Shown here in pieces: positions 35,301 through 46,999 of a stretch of DNA of 64,000 nucleotides. A program made the position numbers and the translations under genes. The notes under the pieces were generated by a model that saw only the letters and a list, made by a program, of their open reading frames with translations, searched no databases and was not told the origin of the DNA. Numbering within the stretch: position 1 is the stretch's first letter; every line of letters begins with the position of its first letter. Source of the stretch: Hydractinia symbiolongicarpus (taxonomy: Eukaryota > Cnidaria > Hydrozoa > Anthoathecata > Hydractiniidae); assembly GCF_029227915.1 (NCBI RefSeq), contig NC_079878.1, positions 4,218,001 through 4,282,000 of the forward strand, read 5' to 3'.

Positions 35301-37610
35301 ATACATGTTGGTACGAATATGTGACGCAACCGTTGTAACTCAAACGGATTGAAACCGTTAGTAAGTCAATGAAATGTAGTTCTTGAAACTTTCGCTATTT
35401 CGTCAGCGCGAACTAACGGCTAGGATTGGTCCCACAGTAAAAAATGACTTATTTATCCTTATTTTTTAATAAAGTTCTACCACAGCGCCCAGTGTAATCG
35501 CTGAGTTCTAGCAATCTTGTCAAATTAAGAAGAATGTTATTTCTTGTAGTCAAACTGGTTCATTTATCACATTTATAAGATCAAAGCCCAAAATCAGTTC
35601 AATTAATTCCCAGAGTCAATCGTTTCACTGTTAAAAGCGGTACAACTTAGTAATATCGGACAAAATTACAAAGCACATGTTGGTACGAGTATGTGACGCA
35701 ATCGTTCTAACTCAAACGAATTGACACCGGTAGAAAGTCAATGAAATGTACTTTTTGAAACTGTCTCTATTTCTTCAGCGCGAACAAACGGCTTGGATCG
35801 GTCCCACAGTAGAAAATGACTTATTTATCTAAATTTTTAAATAAAGCACTACCACAGAGCCTAGAGTACTCGCTGAATTCCAGCAATCATGTCGAATTAA
35901 GAAGAATGTTATTTCTTGGAGCCCAATTGGCTCATTTATCGCATTTACAAGGTCACAGTCCAGAACCAGTTCAATTAATTCCCAGAGTCAATCGTTTCAC
36001 TGTTAAAAGCGGTACAACTTAGTAATATCGGAAAAAAATTACTAAGTACATGTTGGTACGAATATGTGACGAAATCGTTCTAACTCAAACGAATTGACAC
36101 CGGTAGAAAGTCAATGAAATGTACTTTTTGAAACTGTCTCTATTTCTTCAGCGCGAACTAACGGCTGGGATTGGTCCCACAGTAAAAAATAACTTGTTTA
36201 TCTAAATTTTTAAATAAAGCACTACCACAGAGCCTAGTGTACTCGCTTAATTCCAGCAATCATGTCGAATTAAGAAGAAAGTTATTCCTTGGAGACCAAT
36301 TGGATCATCTATCACATTTATAAGGACATAGTACAGAGTCAGTTCAATAAATTTCCACAGTCAGTCGTTTCACTGTTATAAGCAACACAACTTAGTAAGA
36401 TTGGAAGAAAATCACTAAATACATGTTGGTACGAATATGTGACGCAACCGTTCTAACTCAAACGGATTGACACCGTTATAAAGTCAATGAAATGTAGTTT
36501 TTGAAACTGTCTCTATTTCTTCAGCGCGAACTAACGGCTGGGATTGGTCCCTCAGTAAAAAATGACTTATTTATCTTAATTTTTAAGTAAAACTCTACCA
36601 CAGCGCCCAGTGTAATCGCTCAGCTCCAGCAATCATGTCAAATTAAGAAGAATGTTATTTCTTGTAGTCAAACTGGCTCATTTTTAACATTTATCAGGTC
36701 ACAGTCGAAAGTTAGTTCAATTAAGTCCCACAGTCAATCGTTTCACTGTTAAAGGCGATGCAACCGAGTAATATCAGAATACCATCGCTAAATACATGTT
36801 GATACGAATGTGTGACGCAGCCGTTGTAACTCAAACGGATTGATACCGCCAAGAAGTCGACGAAATGTAGTTTTTGAGAATGTCTCTATTACTTCAGCGC
36901 GTGCTAACGGCCAGGATTTGTCCCACAGTAAAAAAGACTTATTTATCCAAATTTTTAAATAAAGCGCTACCACAGAGCCTAATGTAATTGCTGAATTCCA
37001 GCAACCATGTGAAATTAAGATGAATGCTATTCCTTGGAGAGCAATTGGCTCATTTATCACATTTATAAGGTCAAATTCCGGAATCAGTTCAATTAATTCC
37101 CACAGTCAATCGTTTTACTGTTAAAAGCAATACAACTTAGAAATATCGGAAGAAAATCACTTAATACACGTTGGTACGAATATGTGACGCAACCGTTGTA
37201 ACTCAAACGGATTGACACCGTTAGTAAGTCAATGAAATGTAGTTTTTGAAACTTTCGCTATTTCGTCAGCGCGAACTAACAGCTAGGATTGGTCCCACAG
37301 TAAAAAATGACTTATTTCTCCTAATTTTTTAATAAAGTTCTACCACAGCGCCCAGTGTAAACGCTGAGTTCCAGCAATCATGTCAAATTAAGAAGAATGT
37401 TATTTCTTGTAGTCAAACTGGCTCATCTATCACATTTACAAGGTCACAGTCCAGAATCAGTTCAATTAATTCCCAGAGTCAATCGTTTCACTGTTAAAAG
37501 CGGTACAACTTAGTAATATCGGAAAAAAATTACAAAGTACATGTTGGTACGAGTATGTGACGCAATCGTTCTAACTCAAACGAATTGACACCGGTAGAAA
37601 GCCAATGAAA
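32398..37610 (+). repeat. Mixed monomers with a dimer duplication (offset 745)
   Basis: Anchors 32694 to 37539, all 372-373 apart. About 33140-33620 repeats at about 33885-34365 (offset 745), sharing GAGTTCTAGCAATCTTGTC and the rare ATGTGACCCAACC. The monomer with anchor 34557 is the only GTGGGGACG type between 22.4 and 39 kb. The monomer with anchor 36794 (about 36600-36960) is a mosaic of families found 15-20 kb to the left and is joined to a GCGTGCTAACGG tail. No genes supported. Confidence 0.75.
36017..36047. other. Perfect 10-bp dyad with 11-nt loop
   Basis: The arms at 36017-36026 and 36038-36047 are the same as at 26324-26354. This copy lies outside the 9-mer HOR, in a monomer with a different downstream neighbour. 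Confidence 0.9.
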
Positions 37611-37880
37611 TGTACTTTTTGAAACTGTCTCTATTTCTTCAGCGCGAACAAACGGCTGGGATTGGTCCCACAGTAGAAAATGACTTATTTATCTAAATTT
37701 TTAAATAAAGCACTATCACAGAGCCTAGTGTACTCGCTGAATTCCAGAAATCATGTCGAATTAAGAAGAATGTTATTTCTTGGAGCCCAATTGGCTCATT
37801 TATCGCATTTACAAGGTCACAGTCCAGAATCAGTTCAATTAATTCCCAGAGTCAATCGTTTCACTGTTAAAAGCGGTACA

Positions 37881-37911
37881 ACTTAGTAATATCGGAAAAA
37901 AATTACTAAGT
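37881..37911. other. Perfect 10-bp dyad with 11-nt loop
   Basis: Arms are at 37881-37890 and 37902-37911. The copy at 45128-45158 derives from it through the 7-kb block duplication (offset 7247). The next monomer downstream (near 38254) has one mismatch in the right arm (ATCACTAAGT). Confidence 0.9.
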
Positions 37912-39402
37912 ACATGTTGGTACGAATATGTGACGCAATCGTTCTAACTCAAACGAATTGACACCGGTAGAAAGTCAATGAAATGTTCTTTTTGAAACTG
38001 TCTCTATTTCTTCAGCGCGAACTAACGGCTGGGATTGGTCCCACAGTAAAAAATGACTTATTTATCTAAATTTTTAAATAAAACACTACCACAGAGCCTA
38101 GTGTACTCGCTGAATTCCAGCAACCATGTCGAATTAAGAAGAATGTTATTTCTTGGAGCCCAATTGGCTCATTTATCGCATTTACAAGGTCACAGTCCAG
38201 AATCAGTTCAATTAATTCCCAGAGTCAATCGTTTCACTGTTAAAAGCGATACAACTTAGTAATATCGGAAAAAAATCACTAAGTACATGTTGGTACGAAT
38301 ATGTGACGCAATCGTTCTAACTCAAACGGATTGACACCGGTAGAAAGTCAATGAAATTTACTTTTTGAATCTGTCTCTATTTCTTCAGCGCGAACTAACG
38401 GCTAGGATTGGTCCCACAGTAAAAAATGACTTATTTATCCTAATTTTTTAATAAAGTGCTACCACAGCGCCCAGTGCCATCGCTAAGTTCCAGCAATCAA
38501 GTCAAATTAAAAAGAATGTTACTTCTTGTAATCAAACTGGCTCATTTATCACATTTAGAAGGTCAAACTCCAAAATCAGTTCATTTAAGTCCCACAGTCA
38601 GTCGTTTCACTGTTATAAGCAACACAACTTAGAAATATGGGAAGAAAATCACTCAATACATGTTGGTACGAATATGTGACGCAACCGTTGTAACTCAAAC
38701 GGATTGACACCGTTAGTAAGTCAATGAAATGTAGTTCTTGAAACTTTCGCTATTTCGTCAGCGCGAACTAACGGCTAGGATTGGTCCCACAGTAAAAAAT
38801 GACTTATTTATCCTAATTTTTAATAAAGTTCTACCACAGCGCCCAGTGTAATCGCTGAGTTCTAGCAATCTTGTCAAATTAAGACGAATGTTATTTCTTG
38901 TAGTCAAACTGGCTCATTTATCACATTTATAAGATCAAAGTCCAAAATCAGTTCAATTAAGTCCCTCAGTCAACCGTTTCACTTTTAAAAGCGATGCAAC
39001 CTAGTATTATCCGAATACTATCGCTAAATACATGTTGGTACGAATATGTGACCCAACCGTTCTAACTCAAACGGATTTATACCGCTAGAAAGTCAATGAA
39101 ATGTAGTCTTTGAAACTGTTCCTATTTATTCAGCGCGAACTAACGGCTGGGATTGGTCCCTCAGTAAGAAAAGACTTATTTATCTAAATTTTTAAGTAAA
39201 ACTCTACCACAGCGCCCAGTGCAATCACTGAGTTCCAGCAATCAAGTCAAATTAAAAAGAATGTTACTTCTTGTAGTCAAACTGGCTCATTTATCACATT
39301 TATAAGGTCAAAGTCCAAGATCAGTTCAATTAAGTCCCACAGTCAAACGTTTCACTGATAAGAGCGATGCAACCTAGTAATATCCGAATACTATCCCTAA
39401 AT

Positions 39403-39670
39403 ACATGTGGGGACGAATATGTGGCGCAACCGTTGTTTTTTAACTTTTTTATTTAAATTTTTAAATGAAGTGCTACCACAGCGCCCAGTGTAATCGCTGA
39501 GTTCCGGCAATCATGTCAAATTAAGAAGAATGTTATTTCTTGGGTCCAGTTGGCTCGCTTATCACATTTTTAACGTCACACTCCCAAGTTAGTTCAATTA
39601 AGTTCCACAGTCAATCGTTTCACTGTTAAAAGCAATACAACTTAGAAATATGGGAAGAAAATCACTTAAT
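39403..39670 (+). repeat. Truncated monomer (about 105-bp deletion), spacing 268
   Basis: Anchors 39403 and 39671 are 268 bp apart. After GTGGCGCAACCGTTG at 39421 the sequence passes through a run of T into AACTTTTTTATTTAAA. The GTCAATGAAATGTA block, the CAGCGCG segment and GGTCCCACAGTAAAAAATG are all missing. The extra T bases at the join look like filler. The pre-anchor dyad region is retained, unlike in the 139-bp deletion class. Confidence 0.93.
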
Positions 39671-40416
39671 ACATGTTGGTACGAATATGTGACGCAACCG
39701 TTGTAACTCAAACGGATTGACACCGTTAGTAAGTCAATGAAAAGTAGTTCTTGAAACTTTCGCTATTTCGTCAGCGCGAACTAACGGCTAGGATTGTTCC
39801 CACAGTAAAAAATGACTTATTTATCCTAATTTTTTAATAAAGTTCTACCACAGCGCCCAGTGTAATCGCTGAGTTCTAGCAATCTTGTCAAATTAAGAAG
39901 AATGTTATTTCTAGTAGTCAAACTGGCTTATTTATCACATTTATAAGATCAAACTCCAAAATCAGTTCAATTAAGTCCCACAGTCAACCGTTTCACTTTT
40001 AAAAGCGATGCAACCTAGTATTATCCGAATACTATCGCTAAATACATGTTGGTATGAATATGTGACGCAACCGTTGTAACTCAAACGGATTTATACCGCT
40101 AGAAAGTCAATGAAATGTAGTCTTTGAAACTGTTCCTATTTATTCAGCGCAAACTAACGGCTGGGATTGGTCCCTCAGTAAGAAAAGACTTATTTATCTA
40201 AATTTTTAAGTAAAACTTTACCACAGCGCCCAGTGCAATCACTGAGTTCCAGCAATCAAGTCAAATTAAAAAGAATGTTACTTCTTGTAGTCAAACTGGC
40301 TCATTTATCACATTTATAAGGTCAAAGTCCAAGATCAGTTGAATTAAGTCCCACAGTCAAAAGTTTCACTGATAAGAGCGATGCAACCTAGTAATATCCG
40401 AATACTATCCCTAAAT

Positions 40417-40684
40417 ACATGTGGGGACGAATATGTGGCGCAACCGTTGTTTTTTAACTTTTTTATTTAAATTTTTAAATGAAGTGCTACCACAGCGCCC
40501 AGTGTAATCGCTGAGTTCCGGCAATCATGTCAAATTAAGAAGAATGTTATTTCTTGGGTCCAGTTGGCTCGCTTATCACATTTTTAACGTCACACTCCCA
40601 AGTTAGTTCAATTAAGTTCCACAGTCAATCGTTTCACTGTTAAAAGCAATACAACTTAGAAATATGGGAAGAAAATCACTTAAT
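40417..40684 (+). repeat. Truncated monomer, second copy of the about 105-bp deletion
   Basis: Anchors 40417 and 40685 are 268 bp apart. The junction from 40441 is the same as at 39427, T-run included, and the flanks match at offset 1014, so it was copied with its trimer rather than formed anew. Confidence 0.93.
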
Positions 40685-43600
40685 ACATGTTGGTACGAAT
40701 ATGTGACGCAACCGTTGTAACTCAAACGGATTGACACCGTTAGTAAGTCAATGAAAAGTAGTTCTTGAAACTTTCGCTATTTTGTCAGCGCGAACTAACG
40801 GCTAGGATTGTTCCCACAGTAAAAAATGACTTATTTATCCTAATTTTTTAATAAAGTTCTACCACAGCGCCCAGTGTAATCGCTGAGTTCTAGCAATCTT
40901 GTCAAATTAAGAAGAATGTTATTTCTAGTAGTCAAACTGGCTTATTTATCACATTTATAAGATCAAACTCCAAAATCAGTTCAATTAAGTCCCACAGTCA
41001 ACCGTTTCACTTTTAAAAGCGATGCAACCTAGTATTATCCGAACACTATCGCTAAATACATGTTGGTATGAATATGTGACGCAACCGTTGTAACTCAAAC
41101 GGATTTATACCGCTAGAAAGTCAATGAAATGTAGTCTTTGAAACTGTTCCTATTTATTCAGGGCATGCTAACGGCCAGGATTGGTCTAACAGTAAGAAAA
41201 GACTTATTTATCTAAATTCTTAAATAAAGCGCTACCACAGATCCTAATGTAATCGCTGAATTCCAGCCATCACGTCAAATTAAGAAGAAAGTTATTCCTT
41301 GGAGACCAATTGGATCATCTATCACATTTATAAGGACATAGTACAGAGTCAGTTCAATTAATTTCCACAGTCAGTCGTTTCACTGTTATAAGCAACACAA
41401 CTTAGTAAGATTGGAAAAAATCACTAAATACATGTTGGTACGAATATGTGACGCAACCGTTCTAACTCAAACGGATTGACACCGTTAGAAAGTCAATGAA
41501 ATGTAGTTATTGAAACTGTCTCTATTTCTTCAGCGCGAACTAACGGCTGGGATTGGTCCCTCAGTAAAATATGACTTATTTATCTTAATTTTTAAGTAAA
41601 ACTCTACCACAGCGCCCAGTGCAATCGCTGAGTTCCAGCAATCAAGTCAAATTAAAAAGAATGTTACTTCTTGTAGTCAAACTGGCTCATTTATCACATT
41701 TATAAGGTCAAAGTCCAAGATCAGTTCAATTAAGTCCCACAGTCGAACGTTTCACTGATAAGAGCGATGCAACCTATTAATATCCGAATACTATCCCTAA
41801 ATACATGTGGGGACGAATATGTGGCGCAACCGTTGTAACTTAAACGAATTGATACCGTTGGAAAGTCAATGAGATGTAGTTTTTGAAGCTGTCGCTATTT
41901 CTTCAGCGCGCGATAACGCCTAGGATTTGTTCCACAGTAAAAAATGACTTTTTTATTTAAATTTTTAATAAAGCGCTGCCACAGCGCCCAGTGTAATCTC
42001 TGAGTTCCAGCAATCATGTCAAATTAAGAAGAATGTTATTTCTTGTAGTCAAACTGGCTCATTTATCACATTGATAAAGTCAAAGTCCAAAATCAGTTCA
42101 ATTAAGTCCCACAGTCAAACGTTTCACTGTTAAAAGCGATGCAACCTAGTAATATCTGAGTACTATCGCTAAATACTTGTTGGTACGAATATGTGACGCA
42201 ACCGTTGTAATTCAAACGGATTTATACCGCTAGAAAGTCAATGAAATGTAGTCTTTGGAACAGTTACTCTTTATTCAGCGCGTGCTAACGGCCGGGATTG
42301 GTCCCACAGTAAGAAAAGACTTATTTATCCAAATTTTTAAATAAAGCGCTACCACAGAGCTTAATGTAATTGCTGAATTCCAGCAACCATATGAAATTAA
42401 GAAGAACGTTATTCCTTGGAGAGCAATTGGCTCATTTATCGCATTTATAAGGTCACATTCCAGAATCAGTTCAATTAATTCCCACAGTCAATCGTTTTAC
42501 TGTTAAAAGCAATACAACTTAGAATTATCGGAAGAAAATCACTTAATACATGTTGGTACGAATATGTGACGCAATCGTTCTAACTCAAACGAATTGACAC
42601 CGGTAGAAAGTCAATGAAATGTACTTTTTAAAACTGTCTCTATTTCTTCAGCGCGAACTAACGGCTGGGATTGGTCCCACAGTAAAAAATGACTTATTTA
42701 TCTAAATTTTTAAATAAAGCACTACCACAGAGCCTAGTGTACTCGCTGAATTCCAGCAATCATGTCGAATTAAGAAGAATGTTTTTTCTTGGAGCCCAAT
42801 TGGCTCATTTATAGCATTTACAAGGTCACAGTCCAGAATCAGTTCAATTAATTCCCAGAGTCAATCGTTTCACTGTTAAAAGCGATACAACTTAGTAATA
42901 TCGGAAAAAAATCACTAAGTACATGTTGGTACGAATATGTGACGCAATCGTTCTAACTCAAACGGATTGACACCGGTAGAAAGTCAATGAAATGTAGTTT
43001 TTGAAGCTGTCTCTATTTCTTCAGCGCGAACTAACGGCTGGGATTGGTCCCACAGTAAAAAATGACTTATTTAACTTAATTTTTAAATAAAACTCTACCA
43101 CAACGCCCAGTGCAATCGCTGAGTTCCTGCAATCAAGTCAAATTAAGAAGAATGTTTCTTCTTGTAATCAAACTGGCTCATTTATCACATTTATAAGGTC
43201 AAAGACCAAAATCAGTTTAATTAAGTCCCACAGTCAAACGTTTCACTGTTTAAAGCGATGCAACCTAGTAATATCCAAATACTATCGCTAAATACATGTG
43301 GGGACGAATATGTGGCGCCACCGTTTTAACTCAAGCGGATTGATACCGTTAGAAAGTCAATGAAATGTAGTTTTTGAAACTGTCGCTCTTTCTTCAGTGC
43401 GCGATAACGGGTAGGATTGGTCCCACAGTAAAAAATGACTTTTTTATTTAAATTTTTTAATAACGTGCTACCACAGCACCCAGTGTAATCGTTGAGTTCC
43501 AGCAATCAAGTCAAATTAAGAAGAATGATATTTCTTGTAGTCAAACTGGCTTATTTATAACATTTATCAGGTCACAGTCCAAAGTTTGTTCATTTAAGTC

Positions 43601-46277
43601 CCACAGTCAATCGTTTCATTGTTAAAGGCGAAGCAACCTAATAATATCAGAAAAATATCGCTAAATACATGTTGATACGAATATGTGACGCAACCGTTGT
43701 AACTCAAACGGATTGATGCGGTCAAGAAGTCGATGAAATGTAGTTTTTGAGAATGTCTCTATTTCTTCAGCGCGAACTAACAGCTTTGATTGGTCCCACA
43801 GTAAAAAATGACTTATATCTCTTAATTTTTTAATAAAGCGCTACCACAGCGCCCAGTGTAATCGCTAAGTTCCAGCAATCATGTCAAATTAAGAAGAATG
43901 TTATTTCTTGTAGTCAAACTGGCTCATTCATCACATTTATAAGGTCAAAGTCTAAAATCAGTTCTACTAAGTCCCACAGTCAAACGTTTCACTGTTAAAA
44001 GCGATGCAACCTAGTATTATCCGAATACTATCGCTAAATACATGTTGGTACGAAAATGTGACGCAACCGTTGTAACTCAAACGGATTTATACCACTAGAA
44101 AGTCAATGAAATGTAGTAGTTGAAACTATTCCTATTCATTCAGCGCATGCTAACGGCCAGGATTTGTCCCACAGTAAGAAAAGACTTATTTATCTAAATT
44201 TGTAAATAAAGCGCTACCACAGAGCCTAATGTAATCGGTGAAATCAAGCCATCACGTCAAATTAAGCAGAAAGTTATTCCTTGGAGACCAATTGGCTCAT
44301 CTGTCACATTTATAAGGACATAGTCCAGAGTCAGTTCAATTAATTCTCACAGTCAATCGTTTCACTGTTAAAAGCAATACAACTGAGCAAGATTGGAAGA
44401 AAATCACTAAATACATGTTGGTACGAATACGTGACGCAACCGTTGTAACTCAAACGGATTGACACCGTTAGTAAGTCAATGAAATGTAGTTCTTGAAACT
44501 TTCTCTATTTCTTCAGCGCAAACTAACGGCTAGGATTGGTCCCACAGTAAAAAAAGACTTACTTATCCTAATTTTTTAATAAAGTGCTACCACAGCGCCC
44601 AGTGCAATCGCTAAGTTCCAGCAATCAAGTCAAATTAAGAAGAATGTTAATTCTTGTAATCAAACTGGCTCATTTATCACATTTAGAAGGTCAAAGTCCA
44701 AAATCAGTTCAATTAAGTCCCACAGCCAAATGTTTCACTGTTAAAAGCGATGCAACCTAGTAATATCTGAATACTATCGCTAAATACATGTGGGGACGAA
44801 TATGTGACGCAACAGTTGTAACTCAAACGGATTGATACCGTTAAAAAGTCAATGAAATGTACTTTTTGAAACTGTCTCTATTTCTTCAGCGCGAACAAAC
44901 GGCTGGGATTGGTCCCACAGTAGAAAATGACTTATTTATCTAAATTTTTAAATAAAGCACTATCACAGAGCCTAGTGTACTCGCTGAATTCCAGAAATCA
45001 TGTCGAATTAAGAAGAATGTTATTTCTTGGAGCCCAATTGGCTCATTTATCGCATTTACAAGGTCACAGTCCAGAATCAGTTCAATTAATTCCCAGAGTC
45101 AATCGTTTCACTGTTAAAAGCGGTACAACTTAGTAATATCGGAAAAAAATTACTAAGTACATGTTGGTACGAATATGTGACGCAATCGTTCTAACTCAAA
45201 CGAATTGACACCGGTAGAAAGTCAATGAAATGTTCTTTTTGAAACTGTCTCTATTTCTTCAGCGCGAACTAACGGCTGGGATTGGTCCCACAGTAAAAAA
45301 TGACTTATTTATCTAAATTTTTAAATAAAGCACTACCACAGAGCCTAGTGTACTCGCTGAATTCCAGCAACCTTGTCGAATTAAGAAGAATGTTATTTCT
45401 TGGAGCCCAATTGGCTCATTTATCGCATTTACAAGGTCACAGTCCAGAATCAGTTCAATTAATTCCCAGAGTCAATCGTTTCACTGTTAAAAGCGATACA
45501 ACTTAGTAATATCGGAAAAAAATCACTAAGTACATGTTGGTACGAATATGTGACGCAATCGTTCTAACTCAAACGGATTGACACCGGTAGAAAGTCAATG
45601 AAATTTACTTTTTGAATCTGTCTCTATTTCTTCAGCGCGAACTAACGGCTAGGATTGGTCCCACAGTAAAAAATGACTTATTTATCCTAATTTTTTAATA
45701 AAGTGCTACCACAGCGCCCAGTGCAATCGCTAAGTTCCAGCAATCAAGTCAAATTAAAAAGAATGTTACTTCTTGTAATCAAACTAGCTCATTTATCACA
45801 TTAAGAAGGTCAAACTCCAAAATCAGTTCATTTAAGTCCCACAGTCAGTCGTTTCACTGTTATAAGCAACACAACTTAGAAATATGGGAAGAAAATCACT
45901 CAATACATGTTGGTACGAATATGTGACCCAACCGTTCTAACTCAAACGGATTTATACCGCTAGAAAGTCAATGAAATGTAGTCTTTGAAACTGTTCCTAT
46001 TTATTCAGCGCGAACTAACGGCTGGGATTGGTCCCTCAGTAAGAAAAGACTTATTTATCTAAATTTTTAAGAAAAACTCTACCACAGCGCCCAGTGCAAT
46101 CGCTGAGTTCCAGCAATCAAGTCAAATTAAAAAGAATGTTACTTCTTGTAGTCAAACTGGCTCATTTATCACATTTATAAGGTCAAAGTCCAAGATCAGT
46201 TCAATTAAGTCCCACAGTCAAACGTTTCACTGATAAGAGCGATGCAACCTAGTAATATCCGAATACTATCCCTAAAT

Positions 46278-46545
46278 ACATGTGGGGACGAATATGTGGC
46301 GCAACCGTTGTTTTTTAACTTTTTTATTTAAATTTTTAAATGAAGTGCTACCACAGCGCCCAGTGTAATCGCTGAGTTCCGGCAATCATGTCAAATTAAG
46401 AAGAATGTTATTTCTTGGGTCCAGTTGGCTCGCTTATCACATTTTTAACGTCACACTCCCAAGTTAGTTCAATTAAGTTCCACAGTCAATCGTTTCACTG
46501 TTAAAAGCAATACAACTTAGAAATATGGGAAGAAAATCACTTAAT
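46278..46545 (+). repeat. Truncated monomer, third copy of the about 105-bp deletion
   Basis: Anchors 46278 and 46546 are 268 bp apart. The T-run junction from 46302 matches those at 39427 and 40441. Its position in block copy 2 shows the deletion predates the 7-kb duplication. Confidence 0.93.
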
Positions 46546-46999
46546 ACATGTTGGTACGAATATGTGACGCAACCGTTGTAACTCAAACGGATTGACACCG
46601 TTAGTAAGTCAATGAAATGTAGTTCTTGAAACTTTCGCTATTTCGTCAGCGCAAACTAACGGCTAGGATTGTTCCCACAGTAAAAAATGACTTATTTATC
46701 CTAATTTTTTAATAAAGTTCTACCACAGCGCCCAGTGTAATCGCTGAGTTCTAGCAATCTTGTCAAATTAAGAAGAATGTTATTTCTAGTAGTCAAACTG
46801 GCTTATTTATCACATTTATAAGATCAAAGTCCAAAATCAGTTCAATTAAGTCCCACAGTCAACCGTTTCACTTTTAAAAGCGATGCAACCTAGTATTATC
46901 CGAATACTATCGCTAAATACATGTTGGTATGAATATGTGACGCAACCGTTGTAACTCAAACGGATTTATACCGCTAGAAAGTCAATGAAATGTAGTCTT

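Larger units (their letters stand above)
38640..41155 (+). repeat. Tandem trimer of 1014 bp containing a truncated monomer, about 2.5 copies
   Basis: Units run approximately 38640-39653, 39654-40667 and 40668-41155. Marker CAACCGTTGTTTTTTAAC lies at 39427 and 40441, exactly 1014 apart, and CCTATTTATTCAGCGC lies at 39121 and 40135. The unit is three monomers, one shortened by about 105 bp (1119 minus 105). Copy 2 of the large block has only one such truncated unit, so the expansion, or the matching loss, came after the 7-kb duplication. Confidence 0.87.
37611..44855 (+). repeat. Large duplicated block, copy 1 (7247 bp)
   Basis: The block starts after GAAATGTA at about 37615, and the same sequence restarts at about 44855. 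Offsets to copy 2 are 7247 (37.6-38.66 kb), 6875 (39.05-39.43 kb), 5861 (40.44-42.26 kb) and 6978 (42.26-44.85 kb). The changes are explained by an extra 1014-bp trimer here and an extra 1117-bp trimer in copy 2. The block mixes three families: dyad-bearing EcoRI-type monomers at its start, a truncated-monomer trimer in the middle, and GTTGATACG and GTGGGGACG monomers at its end. Confidence 0.9.

Noticed and set aside
36788-37060. Minus-strand open frame of 90 codons
   Set aside because: It spans a chimeric monomer and exists only because of local changes, such as the missing bases in CACAGTAAAAAAGAC. It has no homologue in neighbouring monomers and no recognisable domain.
24631-45506. Recurrent 68-aa plus-strand open frames as real small genes
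   Set aside because: They sit at a fixed phase of a non-coding satellite and carry mostly replacement changes. They are closed by TAA stops in most other monomers (TTATCTTAA, CATTTATAA) and by TAG in two close relatives (42812, 49790). There is no sign of purifying selection or of a promoter.
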